DNA from: Flavobacterium croceum DSM 17960
Lineage (GTDB): Bacteria > Bacteroidota > Bacteroidia > Flavobacteriales > Flavobacteriaceae
Direction: 5' to 3'
Length of the DNA stretch: 64,000 nucleotides
Assembly (NCBI RefSeq): GCF_002917885.1
Contig: NZ_PQNY01000005.1
Coordinates: 62,001-126,000, forward strand
The notes under the pieces were generated by a model, which was given only the letters and a program-made list of their open reading frames with translations, had not been told where the DNA came from and ran no database searches. Positions within the stretch are counted from its first letter, which is position 1. Each line of letters starts with the position of its first letter. Both the position numbers and the translations under genes were made by a program. Below, piece by piece: positions 44,653 through 50,588 of the stretch.

Positions 44653-44742
44653 TTTTCTATTAAAAAACGTATTTCTGACCAACTTCATATAGTATTTCCA
44701 TAAGTATGAATGACAAAAAATACACAAAAAAATCCCTTTAAC

Positions 44743-44830
44743 TAACTCATTATTTCATACATCTACAAAAGAACGTCTTTAGTCCAAGTATTCCTAAAGC
44801 CAATTTTTTGTTTCATTTCGCTAATTTCAT
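44743..44830. repeat. Direct repeat flanking the mini-Cas9/UPF0489 module, left copy
   Basis: Shares AGTCCAAGTATTCCTA (44781-44796) and CATTTCGCTAATT (44814-44826) with the copy at 46113-46200, plus looser similarity around both. Read on the minus strand, both copies can encode a similar short peptide with an LGILGL core, so they may be fragments of one ancestral gene. Confidence 0.6.
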
Positions 44831-44861
44831 AAAACAATAAAATAATTTTAAAATAAATAAA

Positions 44862-45143
44862 ATGAGTAGAATTTTAGGACTTGATTTAGGTACAAACTCA
44901 ATTGGTTGGGCAATTATTGATAAAGAAACAAATAACTTATTAAACTCCAGAATGAGAGTTTTTAAAACTTCTTCAAAACAGAATGATATTAAAAGGAAGA
45001 ACAATCAAAGGGCAATTACTTCATTAAATACAATATCGATTATATCATTAATTTTAATTGTTTTAAATTTTGAAAATTGGCAGTTTTGGTTAAATGTTAC
45101 ATTAACGTCAGTTATCGCTAAAATCACATTTTCAAATCAATAA
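44862..45143 (+). CDS. Mini-Cas9-like protein: Cas9 RuvC-I segment joined to two membrane helices
   Basis: A 93-residue protein. Residues 3-20 (ILGLDLGTNSIGWAIID) match the RuvC-I motif of Cas9, with the metal-binding Asp at residue 8. Residues 28-52 (SRMRVFKTSS, then KRKNNQRAIT) align loosely with the stretch leading to the bridge helix. Residues 57-70 and 72-90 are hydrophobic and look like two membrane segments. Full Cas9 needs RuvC-II/III and HNH; none is present here or downstream. The frame is intact with an A-rich leader, and the next gene starts 8 bases after the stop, so it is more than random debris. Function unknown. Confidence 0.6.
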   Translation: MSRILGLDLGTNSIGWAIIDKETNNLLNSRMRVFKTSSKQNDIKRKNNQRAITSLNTISIISLILIVLNFENWQFWLNVTLTSVIAKITFSNQ

Positions 45144-45151
45144 ATTTAACA

Positions 45152-45940
45152 ATGGAATTTAGAAATCCACACTATATTATTCCTCCAGGTTCTGCAAAAC
45201 AAATTTTATCACATCCATTTTTAAAAAGAGGAGTTACAGAGTTAGCAATTTTTCAGGAACATAGATATGCTTTTTTTTATTGGCTAAAATGGACTAGAGA
45301 AAACGAAAATTGTAAACCACCTTGTTTAGTAAGTTTAGATTGGCATCAGGATTTGTGTTATCCGTGTGAAACAGAAAAAAAGTGGTTATCGGAACTTGAT
45401 CAATCTAATGATGGGGAAGTGGCTTTATTTAGTTGGGCTAAATTAGCAGGAAATAATGATGGTCATATTTTATCTGCTGCATATTTGAATATTATTGGAG
45501 ATATTTATGTTCACTGCCGACAAGGTACTTTTGAAAGTAATTGGGAAGATGAAGAACTTATTGATATAAATGGAAACAAACATAAAATAAAGAAGTTTAA
45601 AACACATAAAGAGTTAGAATCTTGTTTGTTAGCTTCTGATGAAACCAAAGTATATTTTGATATCGATTTAGACTTTTTTACCTTGAATAATCCTTACAAT
45701 GGAAAAGGTAAAAAATTCACTTATATGGAAAAAGAAGAAATGCAAAATCTACTTTCAATTGATAACCCTTTAACAGAATGGATATTTGAGAGATTGTGTG
45801 GTTTTACAATAGCAACAGAACCAAAGCATTGTGGAGGTCTTTTAAAATCTAATAAACTTTTAGATATCATAAATAGGATATATTTTAAACCAAGCATCTT
45901 TACTAAAAATTGCGATTGGAAACATAAAAAATTGAAATAA
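45152..45940 (+). CDS. UPF0489-family arginase-fold protein
   Basis: A 262-residue protein. The metal motif CLVSLDWHQDLCYP (Asp63, His65, Asp67) and KVYFDIDLDFFTL (Asp170, Asp172, Asp174) correspond to the DxHxD and SxDxD motifs of ureohydrolases. A further His (NDGHI, His105) and the C-terminal ATEPKHCGG segment complete the pattern. UPF0489 includes OspR, a peptide arginase that converts Arg to ornithine in ribosomal peptides, so this enzyme could hydrolyse guanidino groups on a protein or peptide. It follows the mini-Cas9 gene by 8 bases and has its own terminator at 46075. No RiPP precursor is obvious nearby. Confidence 0.7.
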   Translation: MEFRNPHYIIPPGSAKQILSHPFLKRGVTELAIFQEHRYAFFYWLKWTRENENCKPPCLVSLDWHQDLCYPCETEKKWLSELDQSNDGEVALFSWAKLAGNNDGHILSAAYLNIIGDIYVHCRQGTFESNWEDEELIDINGNKHKIKKFKTHKELESCLLASDETKVYFDIDLDFFTLNNPYNGKGKKFTYMEKEEMQNLLSIDNPLTEWIFERLCGFTIATEPKHCGGLLKSNKLLDIINRIYFKPSIFTKNCDWKHKKLK

Positions 45941-46008
45941 AATCACGTTTTACATTTCAATTATTCCTCCTTTGTCAACGCTCTAAAAAAACTTATTACT
46001 TTTTGACT

Positions 46009-46041
46009 CAAGATAAACCCTAAAATTTGAGGTTTATCTTG
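46009..46041. other. Perfect 11-bp hairpin downstream of the UPF0489 gene
   Basis: CAAGATAAACC and GGTTTATCTTG flank an 11-base loop. No T run follows in either direction, so a structural or regulatory role is more likely than termination. Confidence 0.5.
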
Positions 46042-46074
46042 CAACGATTGGTAATGTAATTTAGAATTAATTCG

Positions 46075-46107
46075 TCCCAATTATAGCAAATATTTGGGAT
46101 TTTTTTT
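46075..46107 (+). terminator. Terminator after the UPF0489 gene
   Basis: TCCCAA / TTGGGA stem with a 13-base loop is followed by eight T. It closes the mini-Cas9/UPF0489 transcript. Confidence 0.6.
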
Positions 46108-46112
46108 ACAAC

Positions 46113-46200
46113 CCATTATCTCATTCATCTGCACAAAAATCGCTTCTAGTCCAAGTATTCCTAGCATCAATTCTTTGTTTGCTTCATTTCGCTAATTACG
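46113..46200. repeat. Direct repeat flanking the mini-Cas9/UPF0489 module, right copy
   Basis: Shares AGTCCAAGTATTCCTA (46148-46163) and CATTTCGCTAATT (46185-46197) with the copy at 44743-44830. A second degenerate pair links about 45948-45990 with 46247-46290 (shared core CTCCTTTG then CAACGCTC). The two copies bracket the module and its terminator. Confidence 0.6.
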
Positions 46201-46285
46201 TTTTCAATAACGAGAACATTCTTTTTCGTTCGTTGGTAAAAAGGAAGTTTTTCATTCCAATTGCCACTCCTTTGCCAACGCTCCA

Positions 46286-46354
46286 AAAGTTTTTGTACGC
46301 CCTAGAACGATTACGGTTTAAAAGGAAATTTAGTAGTAGGGCAACAAAAACTTT
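46286..46354. repeat. Long hairpin H1
   Basis: AAAGTTTTTGT...GCCCTA (46286-46304) pairs with TAGGGC...ACAAAAACTTT (46337-46354), 17 pairs with a small internal loop and a 32-base terminal loop. Confidence 0.7.
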
Positions 46355-46480
46355 CCCCAAGCTGTGTTACATAATTGAGTATTATAGTTCATTACAAAGC
46401 ATTTATATTGTTTTTTTGGTTTTTGCAATGAAGCTATAATATCATTTATGTAAAACAGCCGCTCCACCCAACGCACAAGT

Positions 46481-46556
46481 GGTTTGCTCCAGGACAACTT
46501 TTTGAGCAGCTCCCATCGCATCACCCAGCCGCTCAAAAAACCGTCCTTCACAAACC
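46481..46556. repeat. Long hairpin H2
   Basis: Arms 46481-46507 and 46531-46556 share GGTTTG, GGAC and TTTTTGAGC with their complements. Three adjacent mismatches become G-U pairs if the minus strand is the RNA. Terminal loop 23 bases. Confidence 0.7.
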
Positions 46557-46665
46557 CCAATCATCGCTTCGATTCAACTTTATTATTTAAGAGAATATTT
46601 TATTTTCATAAGAACGTATCAATGGTTTTAGCAACAAACCGCATACATCGGTAGTGTTTGCATTG

Positions 46666-46740
46666 CTTTTATGAGTAGAAAAATGGCTTTACCTTGTAGT
46701 TGATTTGCCTATGGATAAAGCCATTTTTCTACCCATAAAA
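46666..46740. repeat. Long hairpin H3 (25-bp arms, one mismatch)
   Basis: Arms 46666-46691 and 46716-46740 share GTAGAAAAATGGCTTTA and its complement. The one mismatch is A-C on the plus strand, G-U on the minus strand. Loop 24 bases. Confidence 0.8.
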
Positions 46741-46802
46741 CCAAAAAGCCAGCAAGAGTGTAATTTTTTATTTGCTAGAACTATCGAAGTAATTGTTTTC
46801 AC

Positions 46803-46892
46803 GATGGCCAAGATGCCATAGCAATTTCATAGCACATTCTTTGGTAACCGAAAATTTAATCATTCCAAGAACGTTTGTGGCATCAAGCCATC
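46803..46892. repeat. Imperfect hairpin with GATGGC/GATGCCA arms
   Basis: GATGGC-GATGCCA at 46803-46818 pairs with TGGCATC-GCCATC at 46878-46892 around an asymmetric bulge; an inner TTCTTTGG / CCAAGAA pair extends the stem. Confidence 0.5.
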
Positions 46893-46987
46893 ATAAAAAC
46901 AATCATAAACACCCCAGTAAGCAAATAAAAAACCACACACTTGCCTGCGCTTCTGCCTCATCGCACTAGGAATTATTTTTTCATTGT

Positions 46988-47067
46988 TTTTGTAAGTATT
47001 GAAAATCACTTGGAACGTTTCCCTAAAATTAAAAATATTGGAAAAGTGATTTTCAATACCCACAAAA
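46988..47067. repeat. Long hairpin H4 (24-bp arms)
   Basis: Arms 46988-47011 and 47044-47067 share GTATTGAAAATCACTT and its complement. Two mismatches, both A-C on plus and G-U on minus. Loop 32 bases. Confidence 0.8.
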
Positions 47068-47076
47068 TCAAGTCCA

Positions 47077-47163
47077 AGAAAGAGTATAAAATTTTAAAGC
47101 AGAAAAATAATCAGAATGGATTTTACATTTCTTTTTTCTGCTTTAAAATTTCATACCCTTTCT
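47077..47163. repeat. Long hairpin H5 (31-bp arms)
   Basis: Arms 47077-47107 and 47133-47163 share AAATTTTAAAGCAGAAAAA and its complement. Two mismatches, again A-C on plus and G-U on minus. Loop 25 bases. Confidence 0.8.
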
Positions 47164-47247
47164 GAAGAACTTTCATCTTTCGAATCAACTTTTTTAGATC
47201 CCATTACATAAGAACTCCTCGGTGGAAAGGAAAATAAAAAAATAGAT

Positions 47248-47449
47248 AAAAAGAAAGTAAAGGTAAGCTCCAGTTTCAAGAAAAAAAAGTTCAAGCCCTG
47301 CGGGTTTTAGAAAAAATCTCCACCCATTCCGTTTCGCAACAACATTTTTTTGATTTCACGCCCAAATTTCCGATGATATATCGGGTAGTATTTTTTCTAA
47401 AAAACTTGTTTTTCTTGAAACCTCCACTTAAATGACGACTTTCTTTTTT
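47248..47449. repeat. Large interrupted hairpin H6
   Basis: AAAAAGAAAGT, TTTCAAGAAAAA and TTTTAGAAAAAAT on the left (47248-47317) recur in the same order in the complement of 47389-47449. Inner asymmetry includes a CCCTGCGGG mini-hairpin on the left arm. Internal loop about 70 bases. Confidence 0.6.
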
Positions 47450-47523
47450 TTCTTTTTTTTTCTTTTAAAAATTTTATGTGTGGCTTGTGGTAACGAGGCA
47501 CATCATCTTAAAAAACCGAAAGT

Positions 47524-47946
47524 ATGCCAAATTTTATCATCAAAACGCACCTAAAAGACACGTTATACGCCAAACCTCATTTATTCATACTCAATAAAGG
47601 AATGAACAGCGGAAAACCTCAAAAAGAGCCATTTACTAACAGTTTTGTAGTCATTTTTCAAAACGAAGCAGATTGCGAAAGCATTTATTTTGTGGCTTAC
47701 AACTTATGGAAAACCAAATTTTGGCATCCTTTTTTGGTTGGTTCAGTTATTCCGTTTTTACGCCTTCCTGATTTCTCAAAAGAATTCAATCCAAAGGCTA
47801 GTTTAATGATGCAGGAACACGAAGAACATCAAAAAAATATTGCAGCTCTCAAACTTTTAGAGAAAAAGGAAAAACAATTTCACGAAAACATCAACCTTAT
47901 CAACGATTTGAGAAGAGTAATTCTATATCGCTATTCTAAAAGATAA
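47524..47946 (+). CDS. Hypothetical protein conserved in Bacteroidota mobile elements (DUF6943-like)
   Basis: A 140-residue protein. FIIKTHLKDTLYAKPHLFILNKGMN is followed by a NSFVVIFQN strand, YNLWKTKFWHPFLVGSVIPFLRLPDF and a helical Lys/Glu tail. I recall such proteins as DUF6943 in Bacteroidota islands but cannot confirm it. Starts about 75 bases after the hairpin array; small genes for further element proteins follow. Confidence 0.55.
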   Translation: MPNFIIKTHLKDTLYAKPHLFILNKGMNSGKPQKEPFTNSFVVIFQNEADCESIYFVAYNLWKTKFWHPFLVGSVIPFLRLPDFSKEFNPKASLMMQEHEEHQKNIAALKLLEKKEKQFHENINLINDLRRVILYRYSKR

Positions 47947-47975
47947 AATCAAATTCTAATTTCAAATTATCACTT

Positions 47976-48155
47976 ATGAAACTATTTATTTTGTACCAAA
48001 CCGACAATTGGAAGTCCAAAGCATCAAGAGTATGTTTCGGAGTTTTCGACACAAGAGCCAAAGCCATAGACAGTGCAAAATGGCAAGAATTATACAACCA
48101 CAATTCCGAAGTAGTCGTTTTAGAAGTAACGCTTAATTTATTTGAAGAAGTTTAG
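47976..48155 (+). CDS. Short hypothetical protein (59 residues)
   Basis: The frame from ATG 47976 to TAG 48155 encodes MKLFILYQTDNWKSKASRVC then FGVFDTRAKAIDSAKWQEL and a short acidic tail. The amino-acid pattern and the 29-base spacing after the previous gene support a real gene. Family not recognised; small proteins of this look occur in Flavobacteriia islands. Confidence 0.55.
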   Translation: MKLFILYQTDNWKSKASRVCFGVFDTRAKAIDSAKWQELYNHNSEVVVLEVTLNLFEEV

Positions 48156-48238
48156 TTTTTAGCCACAAAAAAAGCCCATTCCTTACGGTTTGGGCTTTAA
48201 TACGGTCTAATCCAAAGGTCACCACAACTAGAATTAGA

Positions 48239-48415
48239 CTATTTTTTGTACTTCTTGATGAGGTATTTGAGTGTCATTGATATAATAAAACTGACAATTG
48301 CTCCAAGAGCCGCTAATATAACAGTTTTTAAAACATCTTCCGAATGCAAATTCGGCAATACACTCAAAAAAGTACCGCCAGCGGTACCAATTACAGTTGA
48401 ATTACTGTGTTGCAT
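48239..48415 (-). CDS. Small membrane protein (58 residues), holin-like
   Basis: Minus-strand frame from ATG 48415 to TAG 48239. It reads MQHSNSTVIGTAGGTFLSVL, then a hydrophobic helix VILAALGAIVSFIISM and a Lys-rich tail KKYKK. One or two membrane segments and a basic tail are holin-like. Its start overlaps the end of the upstream 75-residue gene by 14 bases, which supports translation of both. The plus strand also has a short open frame here, judged a shadow. Confidence 0.6.
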   Translation of the reverse strand: MQHSNSTVIGTAGGTFLSVLPNLHSEDVLKTVILAALGAIVSFIISMTLKYLIKKYKK

Positions 48416-48629
48416 CGGCGTTTTCTGTTGAGGTTGTCAATTGGCTGACTGCCGACACTACACCGCCAGCAACCGCCAAATAACCTCCAATAGAAGTTAC
48501 CACAACTGGCAAAGCTATTGGAGCTGCCAAAATAGTTCCACCGACAGCAGCTAATGCCAAACCAATATTTCGAAGCACTTTAAAAAATTTCGGAGTGGGA
48601 GCTTTCGCTCTATTTATTATTTTTTTCAT
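48402..48629 (-). CDS. Small Gly/Ala-rich membrane protein (75 residues), holin-like
   Basis: KKIINRAKAPTPKFFKVLRN is a basic start followed by two glycine- and alanine-rich hydrophobic stretches (IGLALAAVGGTILAAPIALP and VVVTSIGGYLAVAGGVVSAV). Third gene in a four-gene minus-strand series. Overall layout (basic N-terminus, two helices) fits a holin or pore-like protein; this is inference from composition. Confidence 0.6.
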   Translation of the reverse strand: MKKIINRAKAPTPKFFKVLRNIGLALAAVGGTILAAPIALPVVVTSIGGYLAVAGGVVSAVSQLTTSTENADATQ

Positions 48630-48638
48630 AATCTAAAA

Positions 48639-49034
48639 TTAAGATTGAACAATCAATTCTACACTTTCTTTACTTTCCAAAGCTTTATAAACCAAGTCTT
48701 TTAATTTTGCAAAAGCTTTTCGAGACATTAGACCTAACCCTGGTCCAGAAAGTTTGGTTACTGGAGCAATACAACCATTCAATTCTTTCAAAGCATTATT
48801 GGCTGGATGAAATAGAATTAAACTTCTATTTTGAACATTTTCAACCTCTAAATGCCAATGAAATTTTTGACTATATCGCTTTCTTATAAAATATTTCCCT
48901 TCTGGAATGCAGGAAACCTTCGTTTCGTTTTTCTTCCAAGGCAATTCAATTGTATTACAAATCAATTTGCCCTCGCATTCAAGTTTGCCATTCGTTCCTT
49001 CAGGGAAATAAGTTCTAGTTAAATGGATTTCCAT
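48639..49034 (-). CDS. DUF5675-family protein
   Basis: A 131-residue protein. LTRTYFPEGTNGKL, then CNTIELPWKKNE, SCIPEGKYFIRKRYS, ILFHPANNALKELNGCIAPV match DUF5675, a family found in phages and Bacteroidota. The pattern HPxN...GCI resembles L,D-transpeptidase-like folds, but the enzymatic role is unproven. Its ATG overlaps the stop of the upstream gene by one base, so the cassette is translated as a unit. Confidence 0.75.
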   Translation of the reverse strand: MEIHLTRTYFPEGTNGKLECEGKLICNTIELPWKKNETKVSCIPEGKYFIRKRYSQKFHWHLEVENVQNRSLILFHPANNALKELNGCIAPVTKLSGPGLGLMSRKAFAKLKDLVYKALESKESVELIVQS

Positions 49035-49792
49035 TAAACTCCACCATCAACTTTCACAACCGCTAATGGGTTAAATGCACCATTTTTTAATGGGTACATT
49101 GCGCCATTTACCTCTTGATAAAACTCAACACCCAAAGCCAAAAACAATGGTTTTGTGCTCGCTGGTGTAACTGCATTTACTTGGTTTATAGCTGCGGTTG
49201 CAGTCGCATCCCAAGGTAAAATTGCAGTTTCTGAATGAGCTTCAATAAAAGTTTCTGCTTCAAAATCAATTTCAGCACCTGCTGAAATAATTTTAAAGTG
49301 AGTAGTTCCACTAGGTGCTGCAATCATATTCGATGGAATAAATGAAGCTAAATCAATGCTGATTTCGCCAGTTACTCTGTCAATAGTCCCAACAAATGGA
49401 GCAAATAAACTGGTGCCCAGTTTCCCGCGAATGTTGAATTCAAATCCAACAAGCAAATCTACTTCGCCATCGATTACATTTCGTAAACCTCTAATGCTAA
49501 CCATATCCGCTTGGATTACCTTTACCATTTGTTGTGTCAATCGACTTACCATTCTGCCATCGGCAGAATTCAAGAGCAATGCTCTCAAAGCCGTTCTCAA
49601 TACTTTTCCAGCCTTTCCGGCTCTCCCAAACTCCGAACCATTCTCACGTGTTCTTTGAAACGCAGGATCGCTTTTAATTCTGCTGGCATCAATGCCACCT
49701 TTTTCACGCGCCAAATGTCCATCTTGCGTTTTGTAAAAAGTAATATCTCCGATAGTACCTTTCAATTTAATTATGCCTTTCTGTCTTGCCAT
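49034..49792 (-). CDS. Hypothetical protein conserved in Flavobacteriia islands
   Basis: A 252-residue protein. The N-terminus reads ARQKGIIKLKGTIGDITFYK, then GGIDASRIKSDPAFQRTREN and a long mixed alpha/beta body with GKLGTSLFAPFVGTIDRVTG. I know this type from Bacteroidota genomes next to DUF5675 genes but not what it does. First gene of a four-gene minus-strand operon (to 48239) with overlaps between successive genes. Confidence 0.6.
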   Translation of the reverse strand: MARQKGIIKLKGTIGDITFYKTQDGHLAREKGGIDASRIKSDPAFQRTRENGSEFGRAGKAGKVLRTALRALLLNSADGRMVSRLTQQMVKVIQADMVSIRGLRNVIDGEVDLLVGFEFNIRGKLGTSLFAPFVGTIDRVTGEISIDLASFIPSNMIAAPSGTTHFKIISAGAEIDFEAETFIEAHSETAILPWDATATAAINQVNAVTPASTKPLFLALGVEFYQEVNGAMYPLKNGAFNPLAVVKVDGGV

Positions 49793-50104
49793 AATTTCTA
49801 AAATTTAAGTTTAAAACTCTCTAACTACTCCTTCATTCCGAATACTCGTTGCAACTAAATCTTGAATGATTTCAAAACAAATTTTATCCAATTAAACAGA
49901 ATAAAAAAGTAGTGCCTATCCAATATGACACTTTACGACAGAAATGGCAGAAATGACCGCGAATGGCAATATATGAGCCTTCAAAATAGTCTTAAATTAC
50001 AGATTATTAGACAAAGGATTTTTTTTCTAATTTTGCACAATACAAAAATTTGGATAATAGGGTTTTAAAGTAAGTCAAAGCCTAGTCAAAGGCATAGATA
50101 GTGT
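49793..50104. other. Divergent control spacer (312 bases)
   Basis: Lies between the minus-strand cassette and the plus-strand small HTH gene. A TAATTTTG element at 50028-50035 fits a promoter for the HTH gene. Two close GTCAAAG copies (in AAGTCAAAGCCTAGTCAAAGG near 50073) could be an operator. No gene seen. Confidence 0.5.
50028..50035 (+). promoter_or_regulatory. Promoter -7 element for the small HTH gene
   Basis: TAATTTTG fits TAnnTTTG, about 70 bases before ATG 50105. Confidence 0.3.
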
Positions 50105-50308
50105 ATGAAAAAAGAAAATAAGAGATTATGCATCTACCCAAAGGACATACAACGTATTACTGGTAAGAGTTATCGGCAAAGCATTAGATTGTTGCAAAAG
50201 ATAAGAACCGAGCTTAACAAGCTTGAAAACGAGTTTGTATCAATCGAAGAGTTTTGTGTTTACACCAGTTTAAAATATGAGCAGGTAGAACCTTTGATAA
50301 TTGGTTAG
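50105..50308 (+). CDS. Small DNA-binding protein near the island's right end
   Basis: A 67-residue protein: LCIYPKDIQRITGKSYRQSI then RLLQKIRTELNKLENEFVSI and a short hydrophobic end. The composition and layout resemble short regulators found near integrases in Flavobacteriia islands. Its 3' end (AATTGGTTAGAAATGGAAA) is repeated just before the right attachment site. Confidence 0.6.
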   Translation: MKKENKRLCIYPKDIQRITGKSYRQSIRLLQKIRTELNKLENEFVSIEEFCVYTSLKYEQVEPLIIG

Positions 50309-50317
50309 AAATGGAAA
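50299..50317. repeat. 19-bp direct repeat, copy 1
   Basis: AATTGGTTAGAAATGGAAA spans the stop of the small HTH gene and recurs at 50527-50545. Confidence 0.75.
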
Positions 50318-50485
50318 CATAAGATTACTAAAAATTAAACTTTAGAAATTTACTAACCAGACTATTAACCAGTTCATTTTTTGATAATGTTTTCTATATA
50401 ATTGTTTCGTTAATTCCTAGAATATAATTATATTTGTACTATAAGTTAATCGAAGTTTTGCAATGCAAAAAGCAGGTGCATAATA

Positions 50486-50495
50486 GAGACCCTAG
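50486..50495 (+). other. GAGACCCTAG box, right end of island 1
   Basis: The same 10-mer occurs in the left-end inverted repeat (17869-17878). A candidate integrase arm site at the opposite end. Confidence 0.45.
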
Positions 50496-50526
50496 TTTAC
50501 AAATAGAAATTAAAAATCTATATATC

Positions 50527-50545
50527 AATTGGTTAGAAATGGAAA
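50527..50545. repeat. 19-bp direct repeat, copy 2
   Basis: Second copy of AATTGGTTAGAAATGGAAA, 3 bases before the right attachment repeat. Suggests end duplication or a remnant of an earlier insertion. Confidence 0.75.
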
Positions 50546-50548
50546 ACA

Positions 50549-50569
50549 AATCCCTCTTTCTCCGCCAGT
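50549..50569 (+). other. Attachment site repeat, right copy (junction of islands 1 and 2)
   Basis: Exact copy of the 21-base tRNA-Ser 3' end (including TCCCTCTTTCTCCGCCAGT). It forms the right end of island 1 and the left end of island 2. Confidence 0.9.
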
Positions 50570-50588
50570 AGAAATACAAATGGTTACA

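Larger units (their letters stand above)
44561..44861. other. Spacer between the PBECR-like gene and the mini-Cas9 gene (301 bases)
   Basis: Contains the small minus-strand RNA unit with its promoter at the left, then AT-rich sequence, and the left copy of the direct repeat at 44743-44830. No protein-coding frame with a credible start was seen. Confidence 0.6.
46201..47523. other. 1.3-kb gene-free region with a chain of long hairpins
   Basis: No convincing coding frame; frames present are short and cross the hairpins. Six long inverted repeats occupy most of the stretch (listed separately). The left end overlaps degenerate repeats related to those bordering the mini-Cas9 module. The right end leads into the gene at 47524. 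Interpretation as one structured RNA, as DNA palindromes, or as element debris is open. Confidence 0.55.
50309..50548. other. Right-end spacer of island 1
   Basis: A TATATTTG element at 50429-50436 could start a rightward transcript; the TTTTGCAATGCAAAA palindrome (about 50456-50470) and the GAGACCCTAG box at 50486 follow, then a second copy of the 19-bp repeat and the attachment site. No coding frame. Confidence 0.5.
17739..50569. mobile_element. Genomic island 1 in tRNA-Ser (about 32.8 kb)
   Basis: Bounded by the 21-bp tRNA-Ser 3' end repeat on both sides, with an integrase gene immediately inside the left end and a small DNA-binding gene near the right end. Cargo: sensor kinase and regulator, T9SS-exported proteins, secreted toxin-like cluster, RteC and replication-type genes, candidate defence genes, the mini-Cas9/UPF0489 module, and a minus-strand cassette. 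No relaxase or conjugation genes are seen, so it is likely a mobilisable or satellite-like element rather than self-transmissible. Confidence 0.85.

Noticed and set aside
44862..45940. A complete type II CRISPR-Cas locus
   Set aside because: Only the RuvC-I segment is present. No HNH, cas1, cas2 or repeat array was seen on either strand nearby.
46179..46439. 86-residue open frame right of the mini-Cas9 module
   Set aside because: It runs through the degenerate repeat and hairpin H1, has no plausible leader and a composition unlike coding sequence here.
46941..47165. 74-residue open frame in the hairpin region
   Set aside because: It covers hairpins H4 and H5, so its sequence is dictated by the palindromes; no protein family pattern.
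48246..48431. Plus-strand 61-residue frame
   Set aside because: The minus strand at the same place encodes a better small membrane protein coupled to its upstream gene; the plus frame is a shadow.
49356..49801. Plus-strand frames opposite the minus-strand cassette
   Set aside because: Their sequence follows from the codon bias of the real minus-strand gene; no leader or family pattern.
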